A stretch of DNA of 64,000 nucleotides from Streptomyces sp. KL109B (GCF_030766935.1 NZ_JASERL010000009.1:186001-250000); one strand, 5' to 3'. Positions 43,709 through 51,504 are shown, numbered from the stretch's first letter. Made by a program: numbers and translations. Notes: a model not told the origin generated them from the sequence alone.

Positions 43709-44470
43709 TCAACCGGCCCGTCGAGCGCCGCGGGGGACCGGGTCGGTCCGTGCGGGGAGGGGTGAGGAGAGGCCCGATTCGTAGGCGAGGAGTGCGGCCT
43801 GGGTGCGGCTGGTCAGTTGGAGTTTGGAGAGCAGCCGTGAGGTGTGTGCCTTCACGCTGGAGAGGCTGAGGTGGGCCGTCGCGGCGATCTGCGCGTTGGA
43901 CATGCCCTCGCCGATCAGACGCAGCACTTGCAGCTCCCCTTCGCCCAGCCGGTCCATCCGGCGCCCGGCGGCCGCGATGTGGCCCGGCAGATGGCGGGCC
44001 GGCGCGAGGAGGTCGGACACGGCCTCCCGGGAGAGCACCGTCGCGCCGTGCGCGGCGGCGCGGACGCTGGGGGCGATTTCCTCCGGGGCCGCTTGCTGGT
44101 TCAGGATCCCGGCAGCGCCCGCCGAGAGCGCGGCCCGCACCTCGCCGAAGTCCGGGTGGGCGCTCAGGATCAGGACGGCCGGGGTGTGTCCCGTTCGCCG
44201 GCCCTCCCGCACGACCTCCCGCGTGGTGGCGAGGCCGTCGTGCGGCGGCAGGTCCATGGATATCAGGACGACGTCGGGCCGCAGTTCGGCGCAGAGCTCC
44301 AGTGCCCGCGACGACTCCTCCGCCTCGCCGACCACGCGCAGATCCTCGGAGTCCTCCAGCAGGGCCCGTAGGCCGAGGCGGAGCAGCGCGTGGCTGTCCG
44401 CGATCAGTGCGCTGAGCGTGGGCCCTCGATCGGGGAGGGCGCCCGGGGAGCGGGCGTATCGGCCCTGCAC
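43709..44470 (-). CDS. atypical LuxR-type response regulator lacking phosphorylation residues
   Basis: 253 residues. The receiver domain starts SALIADSHALLRLGLRALLE, but the usual acidic pair is Asp25-Ser26, the phospho-acceptor position in DVVLISMDLPPHDG is Ser71, and the conserved Lys is Gln125 (GILNQQ). So it probably does not accept phosphate from a kinase. The C-terminal LuxR helix-turn-helix is intact (VLRLIGEGMSNAQIAATAHL, SLSSVKAHTSRLLSKL). No kinase gene is near. It lies downstream of a large putative SipW substrate on the same strand. Confidence 0.85.
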   Translation of the reverse strand: MQGRYARSPGALPDRGPTLSALIADSHALLRLGLRALLEDSEDLRVVGEAEESSRALELCAELRPDVVLISMDLPPHDGLATTREVVREGRRTGHTPAVLILSAHPDFGEVRAALSAGAAGILNQQAAPEEIAPSVRAAAHGATVLSREAVSDLLAPARHLPGHIAAAGRRMDRLGEGELQVLRLIGEGMSNAQIAATAHLSLSSVKAHTSRLLSKLQLTSRTQAALLAYESGLSSPLPARTDPVPRGARRAG

Positions 44471-44646
44471 GGTTCACCGTCTCTTCCGCGACGGCCGCCG
44501 AACCCGGTGGGGGCCAGGGCCGTCTCAGTGTTCGAGACTATGCCCGACGTAACACGGAATTTATGGAGGAAGGTCACCATCGTCGGGGACGAAGGACCCA
44601 TGCGGAGATGACCATGGCCGGGTATCCGGCAGGCGCCGGGAGAGAG

Positions 44647-44691
44647 CGCCCGCCGCGCCCGCCGCGCCCGCCGCGCCCGCCGCGCCCGCCG
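44647..44691 (-). repeat. five 9-base tandem repeats immediately after a stop codon
   Basis: CGCCCGCCG occurs five times in a row directly 3' of the stop codon of the large secreted protein (44692-44694). It is purely non-coding. Confidence 0.8.
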
Positions 44692-46323
44692 TCAGTCCGT
44701 CTTCGGCTCGGTGAGTTCGAAGCGGAACGTGGTGCCGGTGCCGGAGGAACCGGTCACGGTGATCTTGTGCTTGCCCGGTTCGAGGTCCTTGAGCTCGGCC
44801 GTCCACGTTCCGTCCTCGTCGACCACGGCCTTCGCCAGGACCTTCTCGCGAACCACCCCGGCAGCGTCCTCGACCTTGGTGGTCAGGGTCAGTTCGTCGC
44901 CGGGGGTGCCGGTGCCGCGCACGACGACCGGTTCGCCCTCGGCCGGTTCGACCGCGGCGTCCTGCTCGGGGAACTCCACGACGGGCGCGGTGGGTTCGGT
45001 ACCGGGGGACTCCTCCGGGTCCTCCGGCGTGGGGGACTCCTCCGGTGTCGGGGACTCCTCCGGTGTCGGGGTGTCATCGGGAGCAGTGGTTTCCTCCGGT
45101 GACGTGGTGTCCTCGGGCGTGGGCGTCGCCTCCTCCGACGCCTCCGTGTCCTCCGGCGCTGCCGCATCCGTATCGGTGTCCGCCGGGGACTCCTCCGCGG
45201 ACCTGCCGGAACGCGCCGCCTCGGAGGCGGGCGTCGGAGCGGAAGGCGATGTGACGCCGTCCCTGGTCGGTACGTAGTCGACGAAGACGGAGCCGATCTG
45301 GGCTGCCTGGCTCAGGTCGCCCTGGTCCCAGGAGACGCCGGAGCAGTCCTCGGGTGTACCCGTGGAACTACTGGCCTGGGGCCAGGCGACGAGACGGTAG
45401 TAGCCGGCCCGGTCGAAGGAGACGCTGCCGAGCTCGGACAGGGTGACACCGTAGGTCCCCGACGAGTGGTCGCGGATGGAGACGCTCTTCGGCGTGGGGG
45501 TCGCCGAGGCAGGTGTGCCGTTCTGGTCCACGAACTGGTAGTAGACCTCGTCGGTCACATTGCAGCCCGTGGTGGCACTCCGAGCGGAGTTGAGCGCGTC
45601 CACGATGAAGCGGCCGGCGTTCACGCCTTCCCCCACGCCGACCTGATTCCCCCACCCCGACTGGGAGTTGGGGCCGTCGTGGCCGGCCAGGCCGTTGCCG
45701 ATCGCGTCCCAGAAGTTGATCGCCACCGGGTGCCCGGTCTGCCCGCTCCGCCCCTCGACCCGTAGGTCGAACTGGGACTGGGCGGTCCCCGACGACGTGG
45801 TCACCTCCATGATCTGGGGGACGACGCGCGAGGTCGACTGGGCCGATACGACGGAGTCTCCGCGCACGCTCAGCACCAGGAGGTCGGAGAGGCCGTCCCG
45901 GGTTCGGCTGACGATCTGGTAGCTCTGGTCGATGGACGATTGGACGTCGTCCACCTTCGTGGCCGTGTACCAGACCGCGTTGGCCAGCGGGTCGAACCGG
46001 TACCGCACCCGGGTCGGCGACTCACCCGCGGGCACCCGCACCACGACATCCGCCCGGAACTCGTCGGGTCCGGCGGTCGTGTGCTGCATGGCGCCGAGCG
46101 TTCCCACGAAGGCGGGGGCGTCGGCCGTTCCGGGCGCGGACCTGACGTCGAACGCCCCCGACTCGACACCCGCCACGCTGCTCCCGGCCGCGTAGCCGCC
46201 CTGCGATACGAGGGTGAGGGCCGTGACGGTGGCGGTGAGGCCCCCGACGGCGGCCAGTGCGACGGCCCGGGGGCGTATGCGGCGGCCGCTGTGGGACCGG
46301 TCGTGGGACGGCGTGCGCATCAT
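44692..46323 (-). CDS. large secreted protein with SipW-type signal, acidic repeat linker and Ig-like domain
   Basis: 543 residues from the ATG ending at 46323 (GGAGACGAAG upstream). The signal region ends GGYAAGSSVAGVESGAFDV, very like the TasA-like protein across the divergent promoter, which suggests processing by the SipW-type peptidase at 48164. The next 300 residues are beta-rich with no family I recognise (YRFDPLANAVWYTATKVDDV, FDRAGYYRLVAWPQ). A Pro/Glu/Thr linker with PTPEESPTPEES repeats leads to a C-terminal Ig-like domain (VVVRGTGTPGDELTLTT, ELKDLEPGKHKITVTG). Likely a cell-surface or matrix protein. Confidence 0.75.
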   Translation of the reverse strand: MMRTPSHDRSHSGRRIRPRAVALAAVGGLTATVTALTLVSQGGYAAGSSVAGVESGAFDVRSAPGTADAPAFVGTLGAMQHTTAGPDEFRADVVVRVPAGESPTRVRYRFDPLANAVWYTATKVDDVQSSIDQSYQIVSRTRDGLSDLLVLSVRGDSVVSAQSTSRVVPQIMEVTTSSGTAQSQFDLRVEGRSGQTGHPVAINFWDAIGNGLAGHDGPNSQSGWGNQVGVGEGVNAGRFIVDALNSARSATTGCNVTDEVYYQFVDQNGTPASATPTPKSVSIRDHSSGTYGVTLSELGSVSFDRAGYYRLVAWPQASSSTGTPEDCSGVSWDQGDLSQAAQIGSVFVDYVPTRDGVTSPSAPTPASEAARSGRSAEESPADTDTDAAAPEDTEASEEATPTPEDTTSPEETTAPDDTPTPEESPTPEESPTPEDPEESPGTEPTAPVVEFPEQDAAVEPAEGEPVVVRGTGTPGDELTLTTKVEDAAGVVREKVLAKAVVDEDGTWTAELKDLEPGKHKITVTGSSGTGTTFRFELTEPKTD

Positions 46324-46695
46324 CTTCGTCTCCGGAAACTCGTCCTGCATTCGGCCCGTATTCGGCCTGCACCCATTAACGCGGCAAGAATTCCCTCACA
46401 TATTAGCCGGAGGAAAGTGGAGTTGCGGGTGGGTATTTGGTCCCGGCCGGACCGGGACCAATTGCTCCCGACCGGTTCGTACAGGGGTCGGCAAGGGCTT
46501 ACGCAGGTCTTATGACCTGTGAGTACGGGATGGGTGTGCAACTTTCGATCCGTCGTTGCACACAAAGTCCACGGCGGTGCGCAAAAGGTCGAGCGAAATC
46601 CCTGCGGGGCGTTTTCCCGTGAATTCCTGGCCTAATGTGGACAGCGTTCAGCCCGCCGAATTCCGGTCGCCGGATTCCTCACTTATGGACAGGCC
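46324..46695. promoter_or_regulatory. 372-base divergent regulatory region of the SipW cassette with three inverted repeats
   Basis: No gene is seen. Three inverted repeats stand out: TTGGTCCCGG/CCGGGACCAA (46437-46461, 10-base arms, 5-base loop), AGGTC-TTAT-GACCT (46505-46518), and GTGTGCAAC/GTTGCACAC (46534-46563, 9-base arms). A further AT-rich stretch lies around 46380-46410. This length and density imply regulated divergent expression of the large secreted protein and the TasA-like operon. Confidence 0.6.
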
Positions 46696-47325
46696 ATGAC
46701 TGAAAACACCTCGAAGAAGCAGCGCTCCCGCAAGCGGACGCTGATGGCTTCCTCCGCCGTACTCGCCGGCGCCGCGCTCCTGGCCGCGGGCGGCTACGCG
46801 GCCTTCACCTCCAGCGCCATCCTGGGGTCCGGCCGGTTCTCGGTGACCGACACCCCCGGTGGCGGGCAGCCCGGTACCGACGCCGAGGCGGTGCTCCTCG
46901 CCAACGGGCAGAAGAAGAGCACCGTCAACCTGTCGCTGCAGGGGCTGGAGAACAACTCGCAGCGGTCCACCTCGGACAAGGTCGCGTTCACCAACGGCGG
47001 CACCGGCGCCGACGCGGTCCCGATCGAGGACCTGGTGCTCCAGGACGTCTCGATCAACGGAGCCGCCGCCAGCACCGAACTCCAGCAGGCCCTGACCGTC
47101 GAGTTCGTACTGGACAGCGGCAGCCAGAACGAGAGGAGCTACACGGCGACGCTGGCCGACCTGGTGAACAACCCGGGCGGGTTCCAGCAGGACGTGAAGC
47201 TGGATCCGTCCGAGGCGTCGTCCTCGGACTGGACCTTCAGGGTCACGCCCGCTGACGACCTCACCTCGGCGGCGAGCCAGGAGATCGACAGCGTGTCGCT
47301 GACCTTCACCGGCACGACGTCCTGA
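46696..47325 (+). CDS. TasA/camelysin-like secreted protein with SipW-cognate signal peptide
   Basis: 209 residues. RKRTLMASSAVLAGAALLAA followed by GGYAAFTSSAILGSGRFSV is the extended signal typical of SipW-cognate proteins such as TasA and camelysin. The mature part is beta-rich (VNLSLQGLENNSQRSTSDKV, VSLTFTGTTS), fitting a TasA-like sandwich that can form fibres in Bacillus. It is first in an operon with an anchored surface protein and a SipW-type signal peptidase. Fibre formation in this organism is inferred, not shown. Confidence 0.75.
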   Translation: MTENTSKKQRSRKRTLMASSAVLAGAALLAAGGYAAFTSSAILGSGRFSVTDTPGGGQPGTDAEAVLLANGQKKSTVNLSLQGLENNSQRSTSDKVAFTNGGTGADAVPIEDLVLQDVSINGAAASTELQQALTVEFVLDSGSQNERSYTATLADLVNNPGGFQQDVKLDPSEASSSDWTFRVTPADDLTSAASQEIDSVSLTFTGTTS

Positions 47326-47339
47326 GTACGCGGGCGACC

Positions 47340-48167
47340 ATGCGTATCCCCTTCGGGGTCGCCGGAGCGGTCCTGTGCGTGGCGGCCTGCACCGTCCCCG
47401 CCAGTGCCGCTCCGGCGGCCGGTGACGACGGGCGGGCCGCCGCCGACCGGATCGTGATCCGGGAGGCGGGGGCCACCGCCTGGAGCGCGGACACCGACAT
47501 GCGACCCGGGGACACCGCCGTCCGTTACCTGGACGTGCGTTCCGGGCACGGGGCTCCGCTGACCGTGTCCTCGGCGGTTTCGGCGACCGGGTCCCTGGCG
47601 CGGGCCGACGGTCTGGAGGCCGGGATCAGCTCGTGCGAAGTGCGGTGGAGCGCGGGTGGACGGTGCGTGTCCGGCGCGGAGCCGCTCCTCTCCGGGGGCA
47701 CCGCGCTCGGAAAGGAGCGCGGCCTGCCGGCCATCGCTTTGGACGCCGGCGGGACCCGCCACCTGAAGTTCGTCTTCACCGTGCCCGCCGAGCCGGCGCA
47801 GAACCTCAACGGCACCTGGGCGCGCGTCACTTACTCGGTGCACGCATCGGGTGCCGGAGGCGACACCACGGGGCACGGCGACGGGACCACCGGCTCGGAC
47901 GCCGCCGACACCCGCGGCCACGCGGGCTCGGGCACCGCGGACACCGGGGGAACCGGCTCCGGCGGCGGGGCCACCGACGCCGACGCCGATGGCCCCGGCG
48001 GTGGGTGGATGGCGAGCACCGGCACCGACCCCTGGCCGTTCGTGTTCCTCGCGGCAGGGCTGCTGGTCGCCGGCACCGGCACGGTCGCCGCGGCCCGGCG
48101 GCGTCGCGGCAAGGACGTGGCCGCGGTCGACGTCCGGTCTTCGGAACTCGTGGAGCCGACGTCATGA
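47340..48167 (+). CDS. surface-anchored protein with LAXTG-like C-terminal sorting region
   Basis: 275 residues. The N-terminal signal (FGVAGAVLCVAACTVPASAA) contains VAAC, which could be a lipobox but is followed by a normal AxA site. The folded part reaches residue about 165, followed by a Gly/Thr/Asp-rich spacer. The C-terminus MASTGTDPWPF, a hydrophobic helix and RRRRGK resembles class E sortase LAXTG signals, with Met in place of Leu. The 3' end overlaps the signal-peptidase gene (ATGA). It probably holds the TasA-like protein at the wall; this is inferred from the operon. Confidence 0.65.
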   Translation: MRIPFGVAGAVLCVAACTVPASAAPAAGDDGRAAADRIVIREAGATAWSADTDMRPGDTAVRYLDVRSGHGAPLTVSSAVSATGSLARADGLEAGISSCEVRWSAGGRCVSGAEPLLSGGTALGKERGLPAIALDAGGTRHLKFVFTVPAEPAQNLNGTWARVTYSVHASGAGGDTTGHGDGTTGSDAADTRGHAGSGTADTGGTGSGGGATDADADGPGGGWMASTGTDPWPFVFLAAGLLVAGTGTVAAARRRRGKDVAAVDVRSSELVEPTS

Positions 48168-48874
48168 GCGGGCGCACCGAATCCCTCACACGGCAGGCGA
48201 GCGAAGCCGATCACCGACGCCGAGCCGATAGCCCAGCCGAAGGCGACGGCCACGTCGAAGACGGTGGCGCGCCCGAGGCACCTGACCGCCCCCGCTCCTC
48301 CGGAACCCCGTCACGCAAGCGCGAACGACCGCTGTGGAAGCGGCTGTTGAGCGCGCTTGCCACGCTCCTCACCGTGGCTCTGATCGTCGGCGTCGCGGGG
48401 GCCGCGGCCGCCTGGAAGCTCGGCGACTACCGCTACGTTCCGATCCTCACCAACTCGATGGCCCCCGGCATGCCCAAGGGGTCCATGGCGATCACCCAGC
48501 CGATCAGCCCCGGCGAAGTGCGGGAAGGCATGGTCATCGCCTTCCTGCCGCCCGAGCCCTGGACCCCGGACGACGGCAACCCGGTCGTGCACCGTGTCGA
48601 GAAGCTCACCGAACCCGACGAGGGCAAGCTCGTCTCCCTGGAGACCAAGGGCGACAACAACGAGGCCAAGGACCCCTGGAAGATCAACCTCAATTACGGC
48701 GGCGGCACATACGCCGAGGTCGTCGAGGTCGTCCCCAAAGCCGGCACCGCGGCCACCGAGCTGAACGACATCGGGCTGTTCGGCGTGGGCGCGCTCCTCT
48801 TCGGGTTCCTTCTGTTCGCCTACGGAGTGCGCCGACTGTGGGCGCTGCGTTCAAGGCGCTCGACGCCGACGTAA
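48164..48874 (+). CDS. sipW: SipW-type (ER-type) signal peptidase I
   Basis: 236 residues. A 55-residue acidic/basic cytoplasmic tail precedes a transmembrane helix (ATLLTVALIVGVAGAAAAW). The catalytic Ser98 lies in PILTNSMAPGMPKGS, and the base position is His143 in GNPVVHRVEK, as in ER/archaeal/SipW-type peptidases that use Ser-His rather than Ser-Lys. A second helix (GLFGVGALLFGFLLFAYGVR) ends the protein. Its start overlaps the preceding gene. Role inferred: cleaves the signals of the TasA-like protein and the large divergent secreted protein. Confidence 0.88.
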   Translation: MSGRTESLTRQASEADHRRRADSPAEGDGHVEDGGAPEAPDRPRSSGTPSRKRERPLWKRLLSALATLLTVALIVGVAGAAAAWKLGDYRYVPILTNSMAPGMPKGSMAITQPISPGEVREGMVIAFLPPEPWTPDDGNPVVHRVEKLTEPDEGKLVSLETKGDNNEAKDPWKINLNYGGGTYAEVVEVVPKAGTAATELNDIGLFGVGALLFGFLLFAYGVRRLWALRSRRSTPT

Positions 48875-48875
48875 T

Positions 48876-48887
48876 CACCGGCCGGTG
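48876..48887. terminator. short palindrome between convergent sipW and lipoprotein genes
   Basis: CACCGGCCGGTG is a perfect 12-base palindrome in the 24-base gap between two convergent stop codons, followed by a GGTTTT run. It may help terminate transcription, but with no loop it is weak evidence. Confidence 0.35.
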
Positions 48888-48898
48888 GCGGCTCGGTT

Positions 48899-49693
48899 TT
48901 AGTTGTGTTCCTCGTCGATGGTGACGGCGCTGCCGTTGTCGAGCTTGACGACGACCCGTACGCCGCCCTTCTTGGCGGCGGCCTCCAACTCGCCCTCGGT
49001 GCAGCGCTTGGGCACGTTGGCCTCGCTGCAGATCCAGCCGTTGCCGTTGATGGTCGTGGCGGTGGCGGTGTAGAACGCGGTCTTGGTGCCTTCGTTGTCG
49101 AGGATGTACTTGCCCGGGGCCAGGTAGCCGAGCTCTCCGGAGCGGGTGCCGCTCGGCTTGCCGGTGTCCGAGTCGTCGCCACCGCCGCCGCTGCTGGAGT
49201 GGTCCTCGACGATGCTGACCGCGACACCCTTCTCGATCTTCACCGTGGCGGAGACACCCTTCTTGGAAGCGGCCTCCAACTGCTCCTCGGTGCACGGGGT
49301 GGCGGCCTGCCCCTCGGCGTCGCCGCATATCTCGCCGGCGCCCTGGATATCGGTGTCGTCGGAGGTGAAGAACGCCTGCTCGGTGCCCTTCAGGTCGCTG
49401 ACGGTGTACTTGCCGGGCGCCAGGTAGGAGACATTGCCGAACCAGGTGCCGGACACACCCTTGCTCGCGGACTGCCCACCGGAGCCGCTGCCGGTCTGCG
49501 ACTCCGCGTTGTCGGCGCCGCCCGAACCGGCGTTGTCGGCCTTGTCCTTGGCCTCCGACTGCGAGGCCGAGGAGCCGGAACCGCTCGACTTGGTGTCTCC
49601 GTCCGAGTTCCCCTGGCAGGCCGTGAGCAGGGCGGTCGTGGCCATCAGGGCGGCGCCGGTGAGGACGGCCTTGCGGCGGTGGTTGCGAAGCAT
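48899..49693 (-). CDS. lipoprotein with two tandem homologous domains
   Basis: 264 residues; ATG ending at 49693 after GGGGGAA. The lipobox is TALLTACQG. A Ser/Gly/Asp-rich linker leads to two copies of one domain of about 80 residues: the first with VSYLAPGKYTVSDLKGTEQA and VEDH, the second with LGYLAPGKYILDNEGTKTAF and IDEEH. Each has one Cys pair (GEICGD...TPCTEEQLEAA and GWICSE...KRCTEGELEAA). Convergent with sipW. The function is unknown to me; it may bind a ligand or envelope partner. Confidence 0.75.
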   Translation of the reverse strand: MLRNHRRKAVLTGAALMATTALLTACQGNSDGDTKSSGSGSSASQSEAKDKADNAGSGGADNAESQTGSGSGGQSASKGVSGTWFGNVSYLAPGKYTVSDLKGTEQAFFTSDDTDIQGAGEICGDAEGQAATPCTEEQLEAASKKGVSATVKIEKGVAVSIVEDHSSSGGGGDDSDTGKPSGTRSGELGYLAPGKYILDNEGTKTAFYTATATTINGNGWICSEANVPKRCTEGELEAAAKKGGVRVVVKLDNGSAVTIDEEHN

Positions 49694-49865
49694 GATGTGT
49701 TTCCCCCGTTGCGGTAGGGATGGGTGGCCGGCCCGATCGGCAAGCCATGGTGTGCGCTTGGTCGATCTTGAGCCTGCCTCATCCGGGGTGCTCGGGTGAA
49801 GCACGGTTACGAGGTGATGACGTACTCGGCGTACCCCTGAGACGTTCGGGGGGCGCTGCTTCAGG

Positions 49866-50264
49866 TCACCACCACTTGCCGCAGCCGGTGGAGTCGCAGG
49901 CGCGCATGTAGACGCTCCAAGCGCCCCGGTAGACGTAGGTCTTCCCGAACTTCATCTTCTTCTGGGTTCGGCGTCCCGACTCCCAGTTGACCCTCATCTG
50001 GACCGACGGGTGGCCCCAGGCGCCGGCCCACTTGAGGTGGCCGTTGTAGCCGCCACGACCGTCCTTGTGCCATGTCTTTCCGACATCCGCGGTGAGATCT
50101 CGTGGGCTGTGGAGGGTCTTGACGTGCCACCTCGCCGTCGCGTCCACGGAGCCGGTTGATCCGGCGTGGGGCGAGGCTGTCGCCTGGTCGGCCGACGCGG
50201 CGGCAAGGCCGGTGCCGAGGACGGCGGCTGCCGTAGCGAGCGCGATGCGGCTTCGAGCGGACAT
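49866..50264 (-). CDS. small secreted Cys/Trp-containing protein B
   Basis: 132 residues with a signal peptide (IALATAAAVLGTGLAAASAD). The mature part is basic and aromatic (HLKWAGAWGHPSVQMRVNWE, YRGAWSVYMRACDSTGCGKW W-terminal), with one Cys pair. Length, export, the C-terminal Cys-x(n)-Cys-x-x-aromatic ending and genomic position downstream of AraC-type DNA resemble secreted protein A at 31882-32307, but sequence identity is low. The family is not recognised. Confidence 0.72.
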   Translation of the reverse strand: MSARSRIALATAAAVLGTGLAAASADQATASPHAGSTGSVDATARWHVKTLHSPRDLTADVGKTWHKDGRGGYNGHLKWAGAWGHPSVQMRVNWESGRRTQKKMKFGKTYVYRGAWSVYMRACDSTGCGKWW

Positions 50265-50360
50265 GATGATCCCCTGACGATGATCGGGTATGCCGGTTCC
50301 GGGTATGCCGGTTCCGGCTTTGCCGGTGCAAGAAGCTAGCGCGCCGTCGCGGTGGAATCG

Positions 50361-50540
50361 TTAGCGGTGAGTGCCAGATGGTTGGCATGGCGCGCCGCAT
50401 TCGTCGTGCAGTGCCAAGTGGCGGTATTCACGCGGCGGCAGACCGTAGGCGACGCGGAAGGCTCGCCCTGGAAGAGACGGTGCAGGGAACGGGTCGAGAC
50501 GTGGTGGGCGAGCAGCGTGGCCGCCAGGGTGAAGTGGTCA
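50361..50540 (-). pseudogene. AraC regulator C-terminal remnant with internal deletion
   Basis: Minus-strand reading gives HHVSTRSLHRLFQG, matching HHISVRSLHRLFQG of the intact AraC at 30748-31767. Then, after loss of about 55 codons and a frame change, RAFRVAYGLPPREYRHLA, matching RSFRTAYGLPPRDYRRLA, and a stop at 50361-50363. The N-terminal domain is gone and the 5' side ends in a 7-base repeat. It lies just upstream of secreted protein B, the same order as the intact pair. Confidence 0.8.
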
Positions 50541-50596
50541 GCCGTCAGCCGTCAGCCGTCAGCCGTCAGCCGTCAGCCGTCAGCCGTCAGCCGTCA
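50541..50596 (-). repeat. eight exact 7-base tandem repeats between the AraC remnant and HxlR gene
   Basis: GCCGTCA repeats eight times without error and reaches the stop codon of the HxlR gene (50594-50596). It occupies the point where the missing part of the AraC gene should continue. Confidence 0.9.
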
Positions 50597-50974
50597 GGCG
50601 TCGAAGCGGTGGCGGGCGGCCTCGATGTGTTCGAAGTAGCGGTGCGTCCAGTCGCACATTCCGTCGACGGTTGCGCGCAGGCCCTGGCCCGGATCGGTGA
50701 GGGTGTACTCGACGCGCGGCGGGACGGTGGGGTGCACGTCTCTCTCGACCAGGCCGTTGCGTTCCAGCATGCGCAGGTTCTGGGTGAGCATCTTGTGGCT
50801 GATGCCCTCGATCTCGTTCCGCAGTTCGCTGAAGCGCAGGGTGCGTTCACCGAGGGTCTCGATGATCAGGAACGCCCACTTGTTGGCGACGTCGGAGAAG
50901 ATCTCGCGCGCCAATGAGTCCGCGCGCCTGAGGTCAGCTTCCTCGGACGAGCCCTTGACCTGCTTGGTCACCAT
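50594..50974 (-). CDS. HxlR-family transcriptional regulator
   Basis: 126 residues with a winged helix: ANKWAFLIIETLGERTLRFS, ELRNEIEGISHKMLTQNLRM and LERNGLVERDVHPTVPPRVEYTLT are the canonical HxlR/DUF24 signatures. HxlR proteins sense redox or electrophiles but no regulatory Cys is obvious except in MCDW. Divergent from a RidA-family gene 96 bases away, which it probably controls. GGTTCCTGAGTAACC at 51031-51045 is a possible binding site. Confidence 0.9.
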   Translation of the reverse strand: MVTKQVKGSSEEADLRRADSLAREIFSDVANKWAFLIIETLGERTLRFSELRNEIEGISHKMLTQNLRMLERNGLVERDVHPTVPPRVEYTLTDPGQGLRATVDGMCDWTHRYFEHIEAARHRFDA

Positions 50975-51070
50975 CGGGTTCCCCTGTCACTGAAAAGTGC
51001 GTTCTTCCACGTCAGCGCAGACTCTCCTACGGTTCCTGAGTAACCACAAGAGACCGAGGAGGCGGGCGAC

Positions 51071-51478
51071 ATGGCCATCGACCTGGTGAACCCGACCGGA
51101 TTACCCACGATCGATGTCTACCGGCAGGTCTCGATCGGGGCGGGGTCGAAGCTCGTCTTCGTCGCCGGCCAGGTCGCCTGGGATGCCGAGGGGGTGACGG
51201 TCGGCGAGGGCGACCTCGCCGCGCAGGTCGAGCAGTGCTACCTCAACATCGGCACCGCTCTGGCCGAGGCCGGCGGCTCCTTCGACGACGTGGCGAAACT
51301 GACCGTCTACGTCGTCGACTGGACCCCCGACAAGATGCCCTCGCTCCTGGAGGGCATCTCCCGGGCGTCCGCGAAGCTGGGCACCACCCCGGTCCCGCCG
51401 GCCACGCTGCTGGGTGTCGCGGCCCTGGACGTCCCCGCCCATCTGGTCGAGATCGAAGCCACCGCGATCCTAGACTGA
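51071..51478 (+). CDS. RidA-family protein (reactive imine deaminase-like)
   Basis: 135 residues of the YjgF/YER057c/UK114 fold. FVAGQVAWDAEGVTVGEGDL, LNIGTALAEAGGSFDDVAKL and PPATLLGVAALDVPAHLVEIEA match the family. The Arg that binds the carboxylate in true RidA (usually in IRRxE or SRxTV) is not evident where expected, with VPPATLLGV in that region, so it may belong to an Rid2-7 subgroup. Divergent from the HxlR gene. CGAGGAGG precedes ATG 51071. Confidence 0.88.
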   Translation: MAIDLVNPTGLPTIDVYRQVSIGAGSKLVFVAGQVAWDAEGVTVGEGDLAAQVEQCYLNIGTALAEAGGSFDDVAKLTVYVVDWTPDKMPSLLEGISRASAKLGTTPVPPATLLGVAALDVPAHLVEIEATAILD

Positions 51479-51504
51479 CGTGACCGGGGAGCTTCGCGCG
51501 GACG

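Noticed and set aside
46437..46461. Perfect 10-base inverted repeat considered as a transcription terminator
   Set aside because: It lies inside a divergent promoter region, not after a gene, and has no T-run; an operator or leader hairpin is more likely.
39776..49693. One large defence island joining the STAND unit with the SipW cassette
   Set aside because: The units are separated by the response regulator on the opposite strand, and the SipW cassette fits surface export rather than immunity; no other defence genes are present.
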